Shown here: positions 1 to 6,102 of the stretch, piece after piece
How positions within the stretch are numbered: position 1 is the first letter of the stretch
Layout: each line of letters starts with the position of its first letter
Source of the DNA: an uncultured Pseudomonadota bacterium
GTDB taxonomy: Bacteria > Pseudomonadota > Gammaproteobacteria > Steroidobacterales > Steroidobacteraceae
DNA: 7,691 nt
Assembly: GCA_903890265.1 (NCBI GenBank)
Contig: CAITAM010000476.1
Coordinates: 1 to 7,691, forward strand
Direction of reading: 5' to 3'
Position numbers and translations under genes: made by a program
Notes under the pieces: generated by a model
Database searches by the model: none
Seen by the model: the letters and a program-made list of their open reading frames with translations, nothing else
What the model was told of the DNA's origin: nothing

Positions 1-2
1 GC

Positions 3-68
3 CCCGACCTGCCGCCGTCGCCGGTCGGGTCCGATACCGACGACGAACTCCCGACGCCCGACGTCGCC
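3..68 (+). other. in-frame upstream extension of the kinase gene, or the tail of an unseen upstream region
   Basis: The kinase frame runs without a stop from position 3 to 68. It would encode a short acidic, proline-rich stretch (GSDTDDELPTPD and flanks). Nearly all third codon positions are G or C, as in the coding regions downstream, and there is no ribosome binding site in front of the GTG at 69. The other two forward frames also lack stops here, so the end of a separate upstream gene cannot be located. I read this as probable N-terminal coding sequence of the kinase. NtrY relatives I recall usually begin close to the first membrane segment, which argues the other way. Confidence 0.4.
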
Positions 69-2303
69 GTGCCGGCGCCGTCAGTTCGCTGGCGGCGGTT
101 CCTCGTCTCGTCGCTGGTGCTGCTCGGGGCGCTCACCAGCCTCGCCTCGCTGGTGCTGCTGGCCAGCACGGCGCAGGACGCGCGCCTGTTCGATCGCCTG
201 CAGTCCGGCCTGCTGCTCATCAACGTCGCAAGCGTCGTCGTGCTGACCGCGATGATCGGTCGCAAGCTGCACGAACTCGTCAGGGACTGGCGGGCCCACG
301 TCCCGGGTTCGCGCATGAAGGCGCGCGCGGTCCTCGTCTTCAGCGTGCTGGCGCTGGCACCGGTACTGCTCGTCTACTCATTCTCGCTGAATGCCATCAA
401 CCGCAGTATCGACAGCTGGTTCGACGTCGATATCCGGCGCGGCCTCGACGACGCCCTCTCGCTGTCGCGTGCGGCACTCAGCCTGCGGACCCGGGAGCTC
501 CTCACCCGCACGACGACGGTAGCGAGCGAGCTCCGGGCGCTGCGCGATGACGAGCTCGTCGCCGACCTCGAGCACTACCGCCGCCTGTCAGCGGCAACCC
601 AGTTCATGGTGGTCGGCGACGGCAGCCGCATCGTTGCCGCCAGCATCGACATCCATTCCGGCGCGTTGCCGGCCCTGCCCTCGGAGGAGGCGCTGCTGCA
701 GGCACGCCGTGGCCAGCCCTACGTGAGCCTCGATCCGGCGGCGTCCGGCGGCTACGTGCTGCTGACGGTCGCTCCCATCGGGCTGTCGTCCGGCGCCGGC
801 AGCCGGCTGCTGGTGGCGATCTACACCGTCCCGGAACAGCTTGCCGAACTCGGCAACGACGTGCAGCGGACCTACGCCCGCTACGGACAGCGCGTCTACC
901 AGCGGCCGATCCTGAAGACCTCGTTCGTGCTCACACTGACGATCGTCCTGCTGCTGTCGGCACTCGGGGCGGTGTACGGCGCGTTTTTCTGGGCCACCCG
1001 CCTCGTGCAGCCGGTGCAGGACCTGATTACCGGCACGCGCGCCGTCGCGAAGGGCAACTACGACACGCGAATCAAGCTTCCGTCCCGCGACGAGATGGGC
1101 TTCCTCGTCCGGTCGTTCAACGACATGACCAAGCGCCTCGCCCGCGCGCGAATCGAAACCGACGAATCGCGGGCCGAGGTTGAGCGCCAGCGGGCAAGCC
1201 TCGCGGTGATCCTCGCCCGTCTGTCGACCGGTGTCATCTCGCTCGAGCCCGATCTTCGCGTTCGCACGGCGAACCCCGCGGCGAGCAGTATCCTCGGCGA
1301 ACGCGTCGATGCCTATGTCGGGCGGGCGATGCAGGAGGCGGGTGCGGACAGCCCGGTCCTCGACCAGTTTTTTGCCGCCTGCCAGCGCCACTTCGATGCG
1401 GGCCACGTGGAGTGGCGGGAACAGCTGCAGATCAAGACCGACTCCGGCCGCCGGGAGCTCACCGTGGCCTGCACCGCGCTGCCGGGCGAGGCCGGCGCCC
1501 GCAGCGGACTCGTGATCGTGTTCGACGACATCACCGCGCTGCTGCAGGCGCAGCGCGATGCCGCCTGGGGCGAGGTCGCGCGCCGCCTCGCACACGAGAT
1601 CAAGAACCCGCTGACGCCGATCCAGCTGTCCGCGGAGCGGATGCGCAAGAAGTTTCTTGGCTCAATGAACGAAAAAGACGCGGAAATCCTCGAGCGAGCG
1701 ACGGGTACGATCGTGCAGCAGGTCGAGGCTATGAAGCAGATGGTCAACGCGTTCAGTGAATACGCGCGTGCGCCGACGGTGCAGCTGACGCGATTCGACG
1801 CGAATCAGCTCTGCAGCGAGGTGGTCGAGCTTTACCGCGGCCACGATCCGCACGTCTCGATACGCCTCGAAGCCGATCCCGTGCTCGCGACCATCGAAGC
1901 GGACCGCGGGCGGATCCGGCAGATTCTCAATAACCTGCTGACGAACGCCTTCGAGGCGCTCGAATCGACGGCGGGTGCCGAGGTTGTCGTGGCCACCGGT
2001 ATGGAAACGGCGGGCGATCAGCCGATGTTTCTGCTCACGGTGAGGGATAATGGCCCCGGTTTCGAGACGTCGATCGTTGACCGGATCTTCGATCCCTACG
2101 TCACCAGCAAGCCGAAGGGCACGGGCCTTGGTCTTGCGATCGTCAAGAAAATTGTCGAGGAGCACGGTGGCAGGATCGACGCGGAGAACGTAGCCTCGGG
2201 TGGTGCCCGGGTGCGGATCGCGCTGCCGGTCGATGCGGTCAGCCGCACGAACCTGGCAGTTCAGGACCGACGCAGGGGTGAGCAAAGGAGGGAGCGCGCA
2301 TGA
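69..2303 (+). CDS. ntrY: NtrY-like membrane sensor histidine kinase (start uncertain, may extend upstream of the window)
   Basis: Inner-membrane sensor kinase that autophosphorylates on histidine and passes the phosphate to the regulator encoded next. Counting from the GTG at 69 (744 residues), three hydrophobic segments lie near residues 11-32, 46-63 and 87-108. A putative periplasmic region (about 110-283) follows, then a fourth membrane segment (about 284-310), a HAMP linker (about 311-363), a PAS-like domain (about 372-490), the dimerisation/phosphoacceptor helix with LAHEIKNPLTP (His509), and the ATPase domain. The ATPase domain shows the N-box NNLLTNA (621-627), DNGPGF (660-665) and GTGLGLA (684-690). 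Everything needed for catalysis is present. This architecture and the PLTPIQL wording after the histidine are typical of the NtrY family; the ligand is unknown. No Shine-Dalgarno precedes the GTG at 69 and the frame is open to the window edge, so the true start may lie outside. The stop overlaps the ntrX start (ATGA). Confidence 0.93.
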   Translation: MPAPSVRWRRFLVSSLVLLGALTSLASLVLLASTAQDARLFDRLQSGLLLINVASVVVLTAMIGRKLHELVRDWRAHVPGSRMKARAVLVFSVLALAPVLLVYSFSLNAINRSIDSWFDVDIRRGLDDALSLSRAALSLRTRELLTRTTTVASELRALRDDELVADLEHYRRLSAATQFMVVGDGSRIVAASIDIHSGALPALPSEEALLQARRGQPYVSLDPAASGGYVLLTVAPIGLSSGAGSRLLVAIYTVPEQLAELGNDVQRTYARYGQRVYQRPILKTSFVLTLTIVLLLSALGAVYGAFFWATRLVQPVQDLITGTRAVAKGNYDTRIKLPSRDEMGFLVRSFNDMTKRLARARIETDESRAEVERQRASLAVILARLSTGVISLEPDLRVRTANPAASSILGERVDAYVGRAMQEAGADSPVLDQFFAACQRHFDAGHVEWREQLQIKTDSGRRELTVACTALPGEAGARSGLVIVFDDITALLQAQRDAAWGEVARRLAHEIKNPLTPIQLSAERMRKKFLGSMNEKDAEILERATGTIVQQVEAMKQMVNAFSEYARAPTVQLTRFDANQLCSEVVELYRGHDPHVSIRLEADPVLATIEADRGRIRQILNNLLTNAFEALESTAGAEVVVATGMETAGDQPMFLLTVRDNGPGFETSIVDRIFDPYVTSKPKGTGLGLAIVKKIVEEHGGRIDAENVASGGARVRIALPVDAVSRTNLAVQDRRRGEQRRERA
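2286..2291 (+). promoter_or_regulatory. strong Shine-Dalgarno for the NtrX-like regulator
   Basis: AGGAGG lies inside the last codons of the kinase gene, 8 nt before the ATG at 2300. With the ATGA overlap this fixes the regulator's start and suggests coupled but also independently efficient translation of the response regulator. Confidence 0.85.
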
Positions 2304-3661
2304 GCGCACCACGAATTCTGGTGGTAGACGACGAGGCTGGCATCCGCGCCACGCTGAAGGAAGTCCTCTCCGACGAGGGCTACGATGTCGATGTGGCCAG
2401 TGACGCCGCCGAGGGACGCACGGCACGCCTGAGGGCGGCGCCCGATCTCGTGCTGCTGGACATCTGGATGCCCGATACGGATGGCATCACGTTGCTCAGG
2501 GAGTGGTCGGCGCAGGGTCCGCTGCCCTGTCCGGTCGTCATGATGTCGGGTCACGGCACGGTGGAGACGGCGGTCGAGGCGACGCGACTGGGCGCGTTCG
2601 ATTTCATCGAAAAGCCGCTGTCGCTGGCGAAGCTGCTCAAGGTCGTTGAGGCAGCGCTGGCGGCCGGCCGCAAGGCCCGCCAGAGCAGCCGCGCGCTGGT
2701 TCCGCCGCTCCTCGTGCCGGTAGGCAAGAGCCGGGTGATGCAGCAGCTGCGCGACCAGCTGGCACAAATTGCCAGCCGCGACGCCTCACTCCTCTTGGTC
2801 GGCGAGTCGGGTACCGGGCGCGCCGCACTTGCGCGCTACGTCCACAGTATCAGTCCGCGCGCGGATCGCGGCTTCGTCGTGGTCCACGCGAGCGGTCTCG
2901 ATGAGGAGAGCGCCGCCGTCCGTCTGCGCGGCAGCGAGCGCGACGGTCGCGTTGAGCCCGGCGCGTACGAGCAGGCCGAGGGCGGCGTGCTGTTCATCAG
3001 TGGCCTTGAGGACCTGTCGCCAGCCGTGCAGCGCATCCTGGCCGCCGACCTGACTGCCGGCAGATACCGCCGCGTCGGGGCCGACACGGACCGGTCGCTG
3101 TCGGTCCGCCTGATGAGTTCCGCCCGGCCGGGCTTCGATGGCGCGGGCGACGAGCCGTTCCGTCCGGACCTGATCGCGCAGCTGGGTGTCATCACCGTCG
3201 CCGTGCCGTCGCTCAGGGATTACGCGGAAGACGTGCCGGAGCTGCTGCGCTACTACGTCGATCGCCTCGTCGACGAGGAGCGCTTGCCGCTGCGCCGGTT
3301 CGGCGTCGCCGCGCAGAACCGCCTGCGGCACTACCCCTGGCCCGGTAACGTCAGCGAACTCAGGAATCTCGTGCTGCGCCTCCTGGCCATGGGCGGTGAG
3401 GAAGAGATCGTGCTCGAGGAGATCGAGCGCGAACTCCCGAGTCGCGCGCCGCAGAACGAGCCGCTGGTAAAGCAGGACCTGCTGGCACTGCCGCTGCGCG
3501 AGGCGCGTGAGGCGTTCGAGCGGGCCTACCTGCAGCAGCAGCTGCAGCTTTGCAACGGCAAGGTGGGTGCGCTCGCCAAGCGCGTCGGCATGGAGCGCAC
3601 GCATCTCTATCGCAAGCTTCGTTCGCTCGGCGTGGACTGCCGCCACGGCACGGACGACTGA
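2300..3661 (+). CDS. ntrX: NtrX-like response regulator with receiver, degenerate AAA+ and Fis-type HTH domains
   Basis: Cytoplasmic DNA-binding regulator, 453 residues, partner of the kinase it overlaps by 4 nt. The receiver domain (about 4-118) is complete: acidic pair Asp10/Asp11, phosphoacceptor Asp54 in LLDIWMPDTDG, Ser83 and Lys105. A central sigma-54-activator-type AAA+ region (about 138-380) follows, with sensor II and its surroundings kept (YPWPGNVSELRN, Arg355). The C-terminus (about 398-445) is a Fis-type helix-turn-helix, AKRVGMERTHLYRKLRSLG. The AAA+ core is abnormal. Walker A reads GESGTGRA, with Arg174 in place of lysine. The Walker B region reads LFISGLED where LFLDEIGD is expected, so both acidic residues are lost. 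The ELFGHEKGAFTGA segment is replaced by a loop about six residues shorter with no GAFTGA. Phosphorylation-controlled DNA binding therefore looks retained, while ATP hydrolysis and sigma-54 contact look lost. Target genes cannot be read from this window. The label NtrX rests on architecture and pairing, not on a shown nitrogen role. Confidence 0.92.
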   Translation: MSAPRILVVDDEAGIRATLKEVLSDEGYDVDVASDAAEGRTARLRAAPDLVLLDIWMPDTDGITLLREWSAQGPLPCPVVMMSGHGTVETAVEATRLGAFDFIEKPLSLAKLLKVVEAALAAGRKARQSSRALVPPLLVPVGKSRVMQQLRDQLAQIASRDASLLLVGESGTGRAALARYVHSISPRADRGFVVVHASGLDEESAAVRLRGSERDGRVEPGAYEQAEGGVLFISGLEDLSPAVQRILAADLTAGRYRRVGADTDRSLSVRLMSSARPGFDGAGDEPFRPDLIAQLGVITVAVPSLRDYAEDVPELLRYYVDRLVDEERLPLRRFGVAAQNRLRHYPWPGNVSELRNLVLRLLAMGGEEEIVLEEIERELPSRAPQNEPLVKQDLLALPLREAREAFERAYLQQQLQLCNGKVGALAKRVGMERTHLYRKLRSLGVDCRHGTDD

Positions 3662-3672
3662 GACGTCAGTCG
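3655..3672. repeat. perfect 7-bp inverted repeat joining the two convergent stop codons
   Basis: CGACTGA (3655-3661), a 4-nt GACG spacer, then TCAGTCG (3666-3672). Each arm contains the TGA stop of one of the two convergent genes plus the preceding Asp codon. Transcripts from either strand could fold a short hairpin here. There is no T-tract on either side, so it does not look like a classical intrinsic terminator. No other terminator is visible between the two genes. Confidence 0.6.
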
Positions 3673-4256
3673 CCGACCCGGATCACCAGTGCGTCGACGT
3701 CGGCTTCCCGAAGCCGGGTCCGCAGGCGGTTGAGCTCATCGAGGCTTGATATCGGCCCGATGCGGACGCGATGCCAGGTGTCGGTGTCGACCGATACTTT
3801 CTGCACCTTGGATTCGACGCCGGCCAGCGCGAGCTGGGCGCGGACCCGGTCCGCGTCCGCGAAGTTGCGATAAGAGCCGGCCTGCAGGATGTAGCTGCCC
3901 GGCCGGGTCTCCGGGACCGGCTTCAGGTCCCGGCGGACGTCCTTGTCGCGTTCGGGGATGACGACCTCGTACGACTTCAGTTTGTCGTAGAAGGTGTATT
4001 CGCTGCCGGTGACGGGCTCCTTGTCGCTGGCACTCGCTTCCTCGCGGGCCGAAAGCGGTGCAGCGTTCTTGGCGCGTGCCACTGCTTCGGGCGCGGGCCG
4101 CGACTTGAACTTCCACACGCCCGCGGCCACGGCGAGCCCGATGCCGAGCCCGAGCACAAGGCCCGTCCAGCCGGAGAATCCGGGGCCCTGGCTTCGTGCG
4201 CGGGGCGCACCGCGGGCCCGGTAGGCGTGTCCGCGCGCAGGACCGCGTGCGCTCAC
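3666..4256 (-). CDS. SPOR-domain single-pass membrane protein (FtsN/DedD-like)
   Basis: A 196-residue protein when started at the GTG at 4256. An arginine-rich cytoplasmic tail without acidic residues (1-29, six Arg) precedes one membrane segment (about 30-50). A polar, charged linker follows, containing an EYTFYDKLKSYEVVIPERD stretch (86-104) of the kind seen in gammaproteobacterial SPOR proteins. A C-terminal SPOR domain (about 118-196) begins SYILQAGSYRNFADADRVRA and ends LVIRVGD. SPOR domains bind denuded peptidoglycan glycan strands and direct proteins to the division septum, so a role in cell division or wall turnover at the inner membrane/periplasm is likely. The reading frame is open further upstream to 4331, but that part lies inside argS. 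The GTG overlaps the argS stop as GTGA and has GGAGA just before it. The position after argS matches the FtsN-like gene found there in Pseudomonas. A specific name is not justified. Confidence 0.88.
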   Translation of the reverse strand: MSARGPARGHAYRARGAPRARSQGPGFSGWTGLVLGLGIGLAVAAGVWKFKSRPAPEAVARAKNAAPLSAREEASASDKEPVTGSEYTFYDKLKSYEVVIPERDKDVRRDLKPVPETRPGSYILQAGSYRNFADADRVRAQLALAGVESKVQKVSVDTDTWHRVRIGPISSLDELNRLRTRLREADVDALVIRVGD

Positions 4257-6031
4257 ATGCTCTCCGGTGCGCTCACGCCGAGCAGCCTGAGACCGTTGGC
4301 CAGCACCTGGCAGGCGCCGCGTACGAGGCACAGCCGGGCATTGCGGACCGCGGGATCGTCGACGATGAAGCGCGCCGCGGCGGCCTCGTTGCCTGCGTTG
4401 TACGCCGCATGGAACTCGGTCGCGAGATCGCGCAGGTACGTCACCATCATGTGCGGTGCCCGGGCGATGGCGGCACTGCGGAGCACTTCCGGGAAGCGGG
4501 TCATCTGTGACAGCAGGCGCCGCTCATGGGCGCCGCGCAGCTGCCCGAGCGACTGGCGGCCGAGTGGCTCGTCGAACGGCAAGCCGCGATCGGCGAGTTG
4601 GCGGAAGACGCTCTGGCCGCGGGCATAGGCGTACTGCACGTAATAGACGGGGTTCTCGGCCGAGCGCGACTTGGCGAGCTCAAGATCGAAGTCGAGCGGC
4701 TGCTCCTGGCTGCGCATGAGGTAGAAGAACCGGCAGGCATCGCTGCCGACCTCGGTGCGCAGCTGTTCCAGGGTGACGAACTGGCCCTCCCGCTTGCCCA
4801 TCGGCACGCGCTCGGTGCCCCGGAACAGGTTCACGAACTGGATCAGCGTCACCTCCAGGCTGTCGCCCGGCTCGCCCATGGCCTCGAGACCCGCCCTGAC
4901 GCGCGCCACGTAGCCGTGGTGGTCCGCGCCGAGCACGTCCAGCAGGCGCTCGAAGCCACGTTCGCGCTTGTCGAGGTGGTAGGCAATGTCGGACGCGAAG
5001 TAGGTCTTCGCGCCGTTTTCGCGGATCACGACCCGGTCCTTCTCATCGCCGAACTCGGTCGCCCGAAACCAGGTCGCGCCGTCCTTCTCGTAAAGGCGGC
5101 CCTGGCTGCGCAGGCGTGCGAGCGAGCGGTCGATCGCGCCGTTCGTGGCCAGCGACCGCTCCGAGAAGAAGGTCTCGAACTCGACGCCGAAATCCGCGAG
5201 CCCCTGGCGGATGCTGTCGGTCATCCGCTTCAGGGACAGCTCAAGGACCTTGTCGTAGCCGTCGGCGCCGATCTGCTCGCGCATGCGCGCGATCAGTGCG
5301 TCAACGTGCAGTTCCTTGTCGCCACCGGCGGGCTCGTCCGGCGTGACCCCGGCGAACACGGCGGCCGCATCGGCAACAAGGCCGGTGCCGTACGCATCCG
5401 TCAGGGCCGTGGCGAGCTCGCGAACGTAGTCACCGCGGTAGCCGTTCGAGGGGAAGGGCAGCGTCTGGCCATGGAGCTCGAGGTAGCGCAGCCAGGCCGA
5501 CAAGGTCAGGATGTCGACCTGCCGGCCCGCGTCATTCACGTAGTACTCGCGGCTGACGGCATGCCCGGTTGCGCTCAGCAGCGCGGCCAGCGTCGCGCCG
5601 TAGGCCGCCTGGCGGCCGTGGCCGACGTGCAGAGGCCCGGTCGGGTTGGCTGACACGAACTCGACCAGCACGCGCTCGCCACGGCCGACGTCCGAGCGGC
5701 CGTAGGCATCGCCTTCGTCGAGGACGCGGACGAGTTCGTTGGCGAAGGATTCGTCGGTCAGGTGGAAGTTGATGAAACCCGGGCCGGCGAGTTCGGCGCG
5801 CGCCACCAGCGTATTTGCCGGCAGTGCGGCGATGATCGCCTCGGCGAGCTGGCGCGGATTCTGGCGCGCGGCCTTCGCATGACGCATCGCGACGTTCGTG
5901 GCGTAATCACCGTGAGCGGCGTCGCGGGTTCGCTCAAGCTCAATGGGCTGGCTGCGAAGCGCGGCCGGAAGCTGCTCTTCGGGCAGGGCATCAAGGGCGT
6001 GGCGAAGCAGGGTCTCGAGCGCGTTTTTCAA
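4253..6031 (-). CDS. argS: arginyl-tRNA synthetase
   Basis: Class I aminoacyl-tRNA synthetase (592 residues) that charges tRNA-Arg with arginine using ATP in the cytoplasm. The length is normal for bacterial ArgRS. It has the N-terminal Add-1 type domain (about 1-90), the signature SANPTGPLHVGHGR with the HIGH motif as HVGH (135-138), and the KMSK-region motif as MGKREGQFVTL (411-421). The alpha-helical anticodon-binding domain (about 455-592) starts with ENPVYYVQYAYAR. The start is a TTG at 6031. No ATG, GTG or other TTG occurs in frame in the 70 nt between it and priA, and MKNALETLLRHALDAL aligns with typical ArgRS starts. No clear Shine-Dalgarno precedes it, which is odd for an essential enzyme. 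The stop overlaps the SPOR gene start. It is probably cotranscribed with priA upstream and the SPOR gene downstream. Confidence 0.97.
   Translation of the reverse strand: MKNALETLLRHALDALPEEQLPAALRSQPIELERTRDAAHGDYATNVAMRHAKAARQNPRQLAEAIIAALPANTLVARAELAGPGFINFHLTDESFANELVRVLDEGDAYGRSDVGRGERVLVEFVSANPTGPLHVGHGRQAAYGATLAALLSATGHAVSREYYVNDAGRQVDILTLSAWLRYLELHGQTLPFPSNGYRGDYVRELATALTDAYGTGLVADAAAVFAGVTPDEPAGGDKELHVDALIARMREQIGADGYDKVLELSLKRMTDSIRQGLADFGVEFETFFSERSLATNGAIDRSLARLRSQGRLYEKDGATWFRATEFGDEKDRVVIRENGAKTYFASDIAYHLDKRERGFERLLDVLGADHHGYVARVRAGLEAMGEPGDSLEVTLIQFVNLFRGTERVPMGKREGQFVTLEQLRTEVGSDACRFFYLMRSQEQPLDFDLELAKSRSAENPVYYVQYAYARGQSVFRQLADRGLPFDEPLGRQSLGQLRGAHERRLLSQMTRFPEVLRSAAIARAPHMMVTYLRDLATEFHAAYNAGNEAAAARFIVDDPAVRNARLCLVRGACQVLANGLRLLGVSAPESM
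4261..4265 (-). promoter_or_regulatory. ribosome binding site deciding the SPOR gene start
   Basis: On the minus strand GGAGA lies five to six nt before the GTG at 4256, within the last argS codons. It supports the GTGA-overlap start over the longer frame beginning at 4331, and implies translational coupling to argS. Confidence 0.6.
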
Positions 6032-6066
6032 GGCGATACAGCCGGTTGTAGAGCGGACCCTCGAGT

Positions 6067-6102
6067 TTACCGGAAGCCCTGCTGCTGCGTGTAGCCGCCC
6101 AT
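6067..6102 (-). CDS. possible 11-codon leader ORF between priA and argS
   Basis: An ATG overlaps the priA stop as TGATG, and the frame encodes MGGYTQQQGFR before TAA. Seven nucleotides inside the last priA codons, GAGGTGA (6113 down to 6107), match the canonical anti-Shine-Dalgarno complement perfectly and lie at a suitable distance from this ATG. Ribosomes finishing priA could therefore translate it and terminate 35 nt before the TTG of argS. The last sense codon is CGG (Arg), which is curious upstream of argS, but one codon is weak evidence. It could be a chance ORF, or a re-initiation device helping the poorly marked argS start. It was not recognised as a known peptide. Confidence 0.25.
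   Translation of the reverse strand: MGGYTQQQGFR

Noticed and set aside
588..1595. Open frame of 335 codons on the minus strand inside the kinase gene.
   Set aside because: It is antisense to clearly coding kinase sequence, rich in Arg, His and Gln as expected for a GC-driven shadow, and has no family signature.
3529..3552. CTGCAG/CAGCAG repeats suggesting a palindrome or microsatellite.
   Set aside because: These encode the Gln/Leu-rich helix before the Fis-type HTH of the regulator. The repeat is imperfect and explained by codon choice.
2786..3646. Open frame of 286 codons on the minus strand inside the regulator gene.
   Set aside because: It lies opposite the intact AAA+ and HTH coding sequence and shows no recognisable motif, so it is treated as a shadow.
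4257..4331. Longer N-terminus for the SPOR protein starting at 4331.
   Set aside because: This part overlaps the argS 3' end, while the GTG at 4256 has a GGAGA site and a canonical GTGA overlap. The extra residues look like out-of-frame argS translation.
4768..4800. The non-canonical KMSK motif (MGKR) in ArgRS as a sign of an altered enzyme.
   Set aside because: ArgRS proteins are known for variable or degenerate KMSK motifs, and all other signatures are normal.
4526..5653. Long open frame (375 codons) on the plus strand antisense to argS.
   Set aside because: High-GC genes commonly leave long open frames on the opposite strand. The product has no recognisable domain, its composition mirrors the argS codons, and argS itself is unambiguous.
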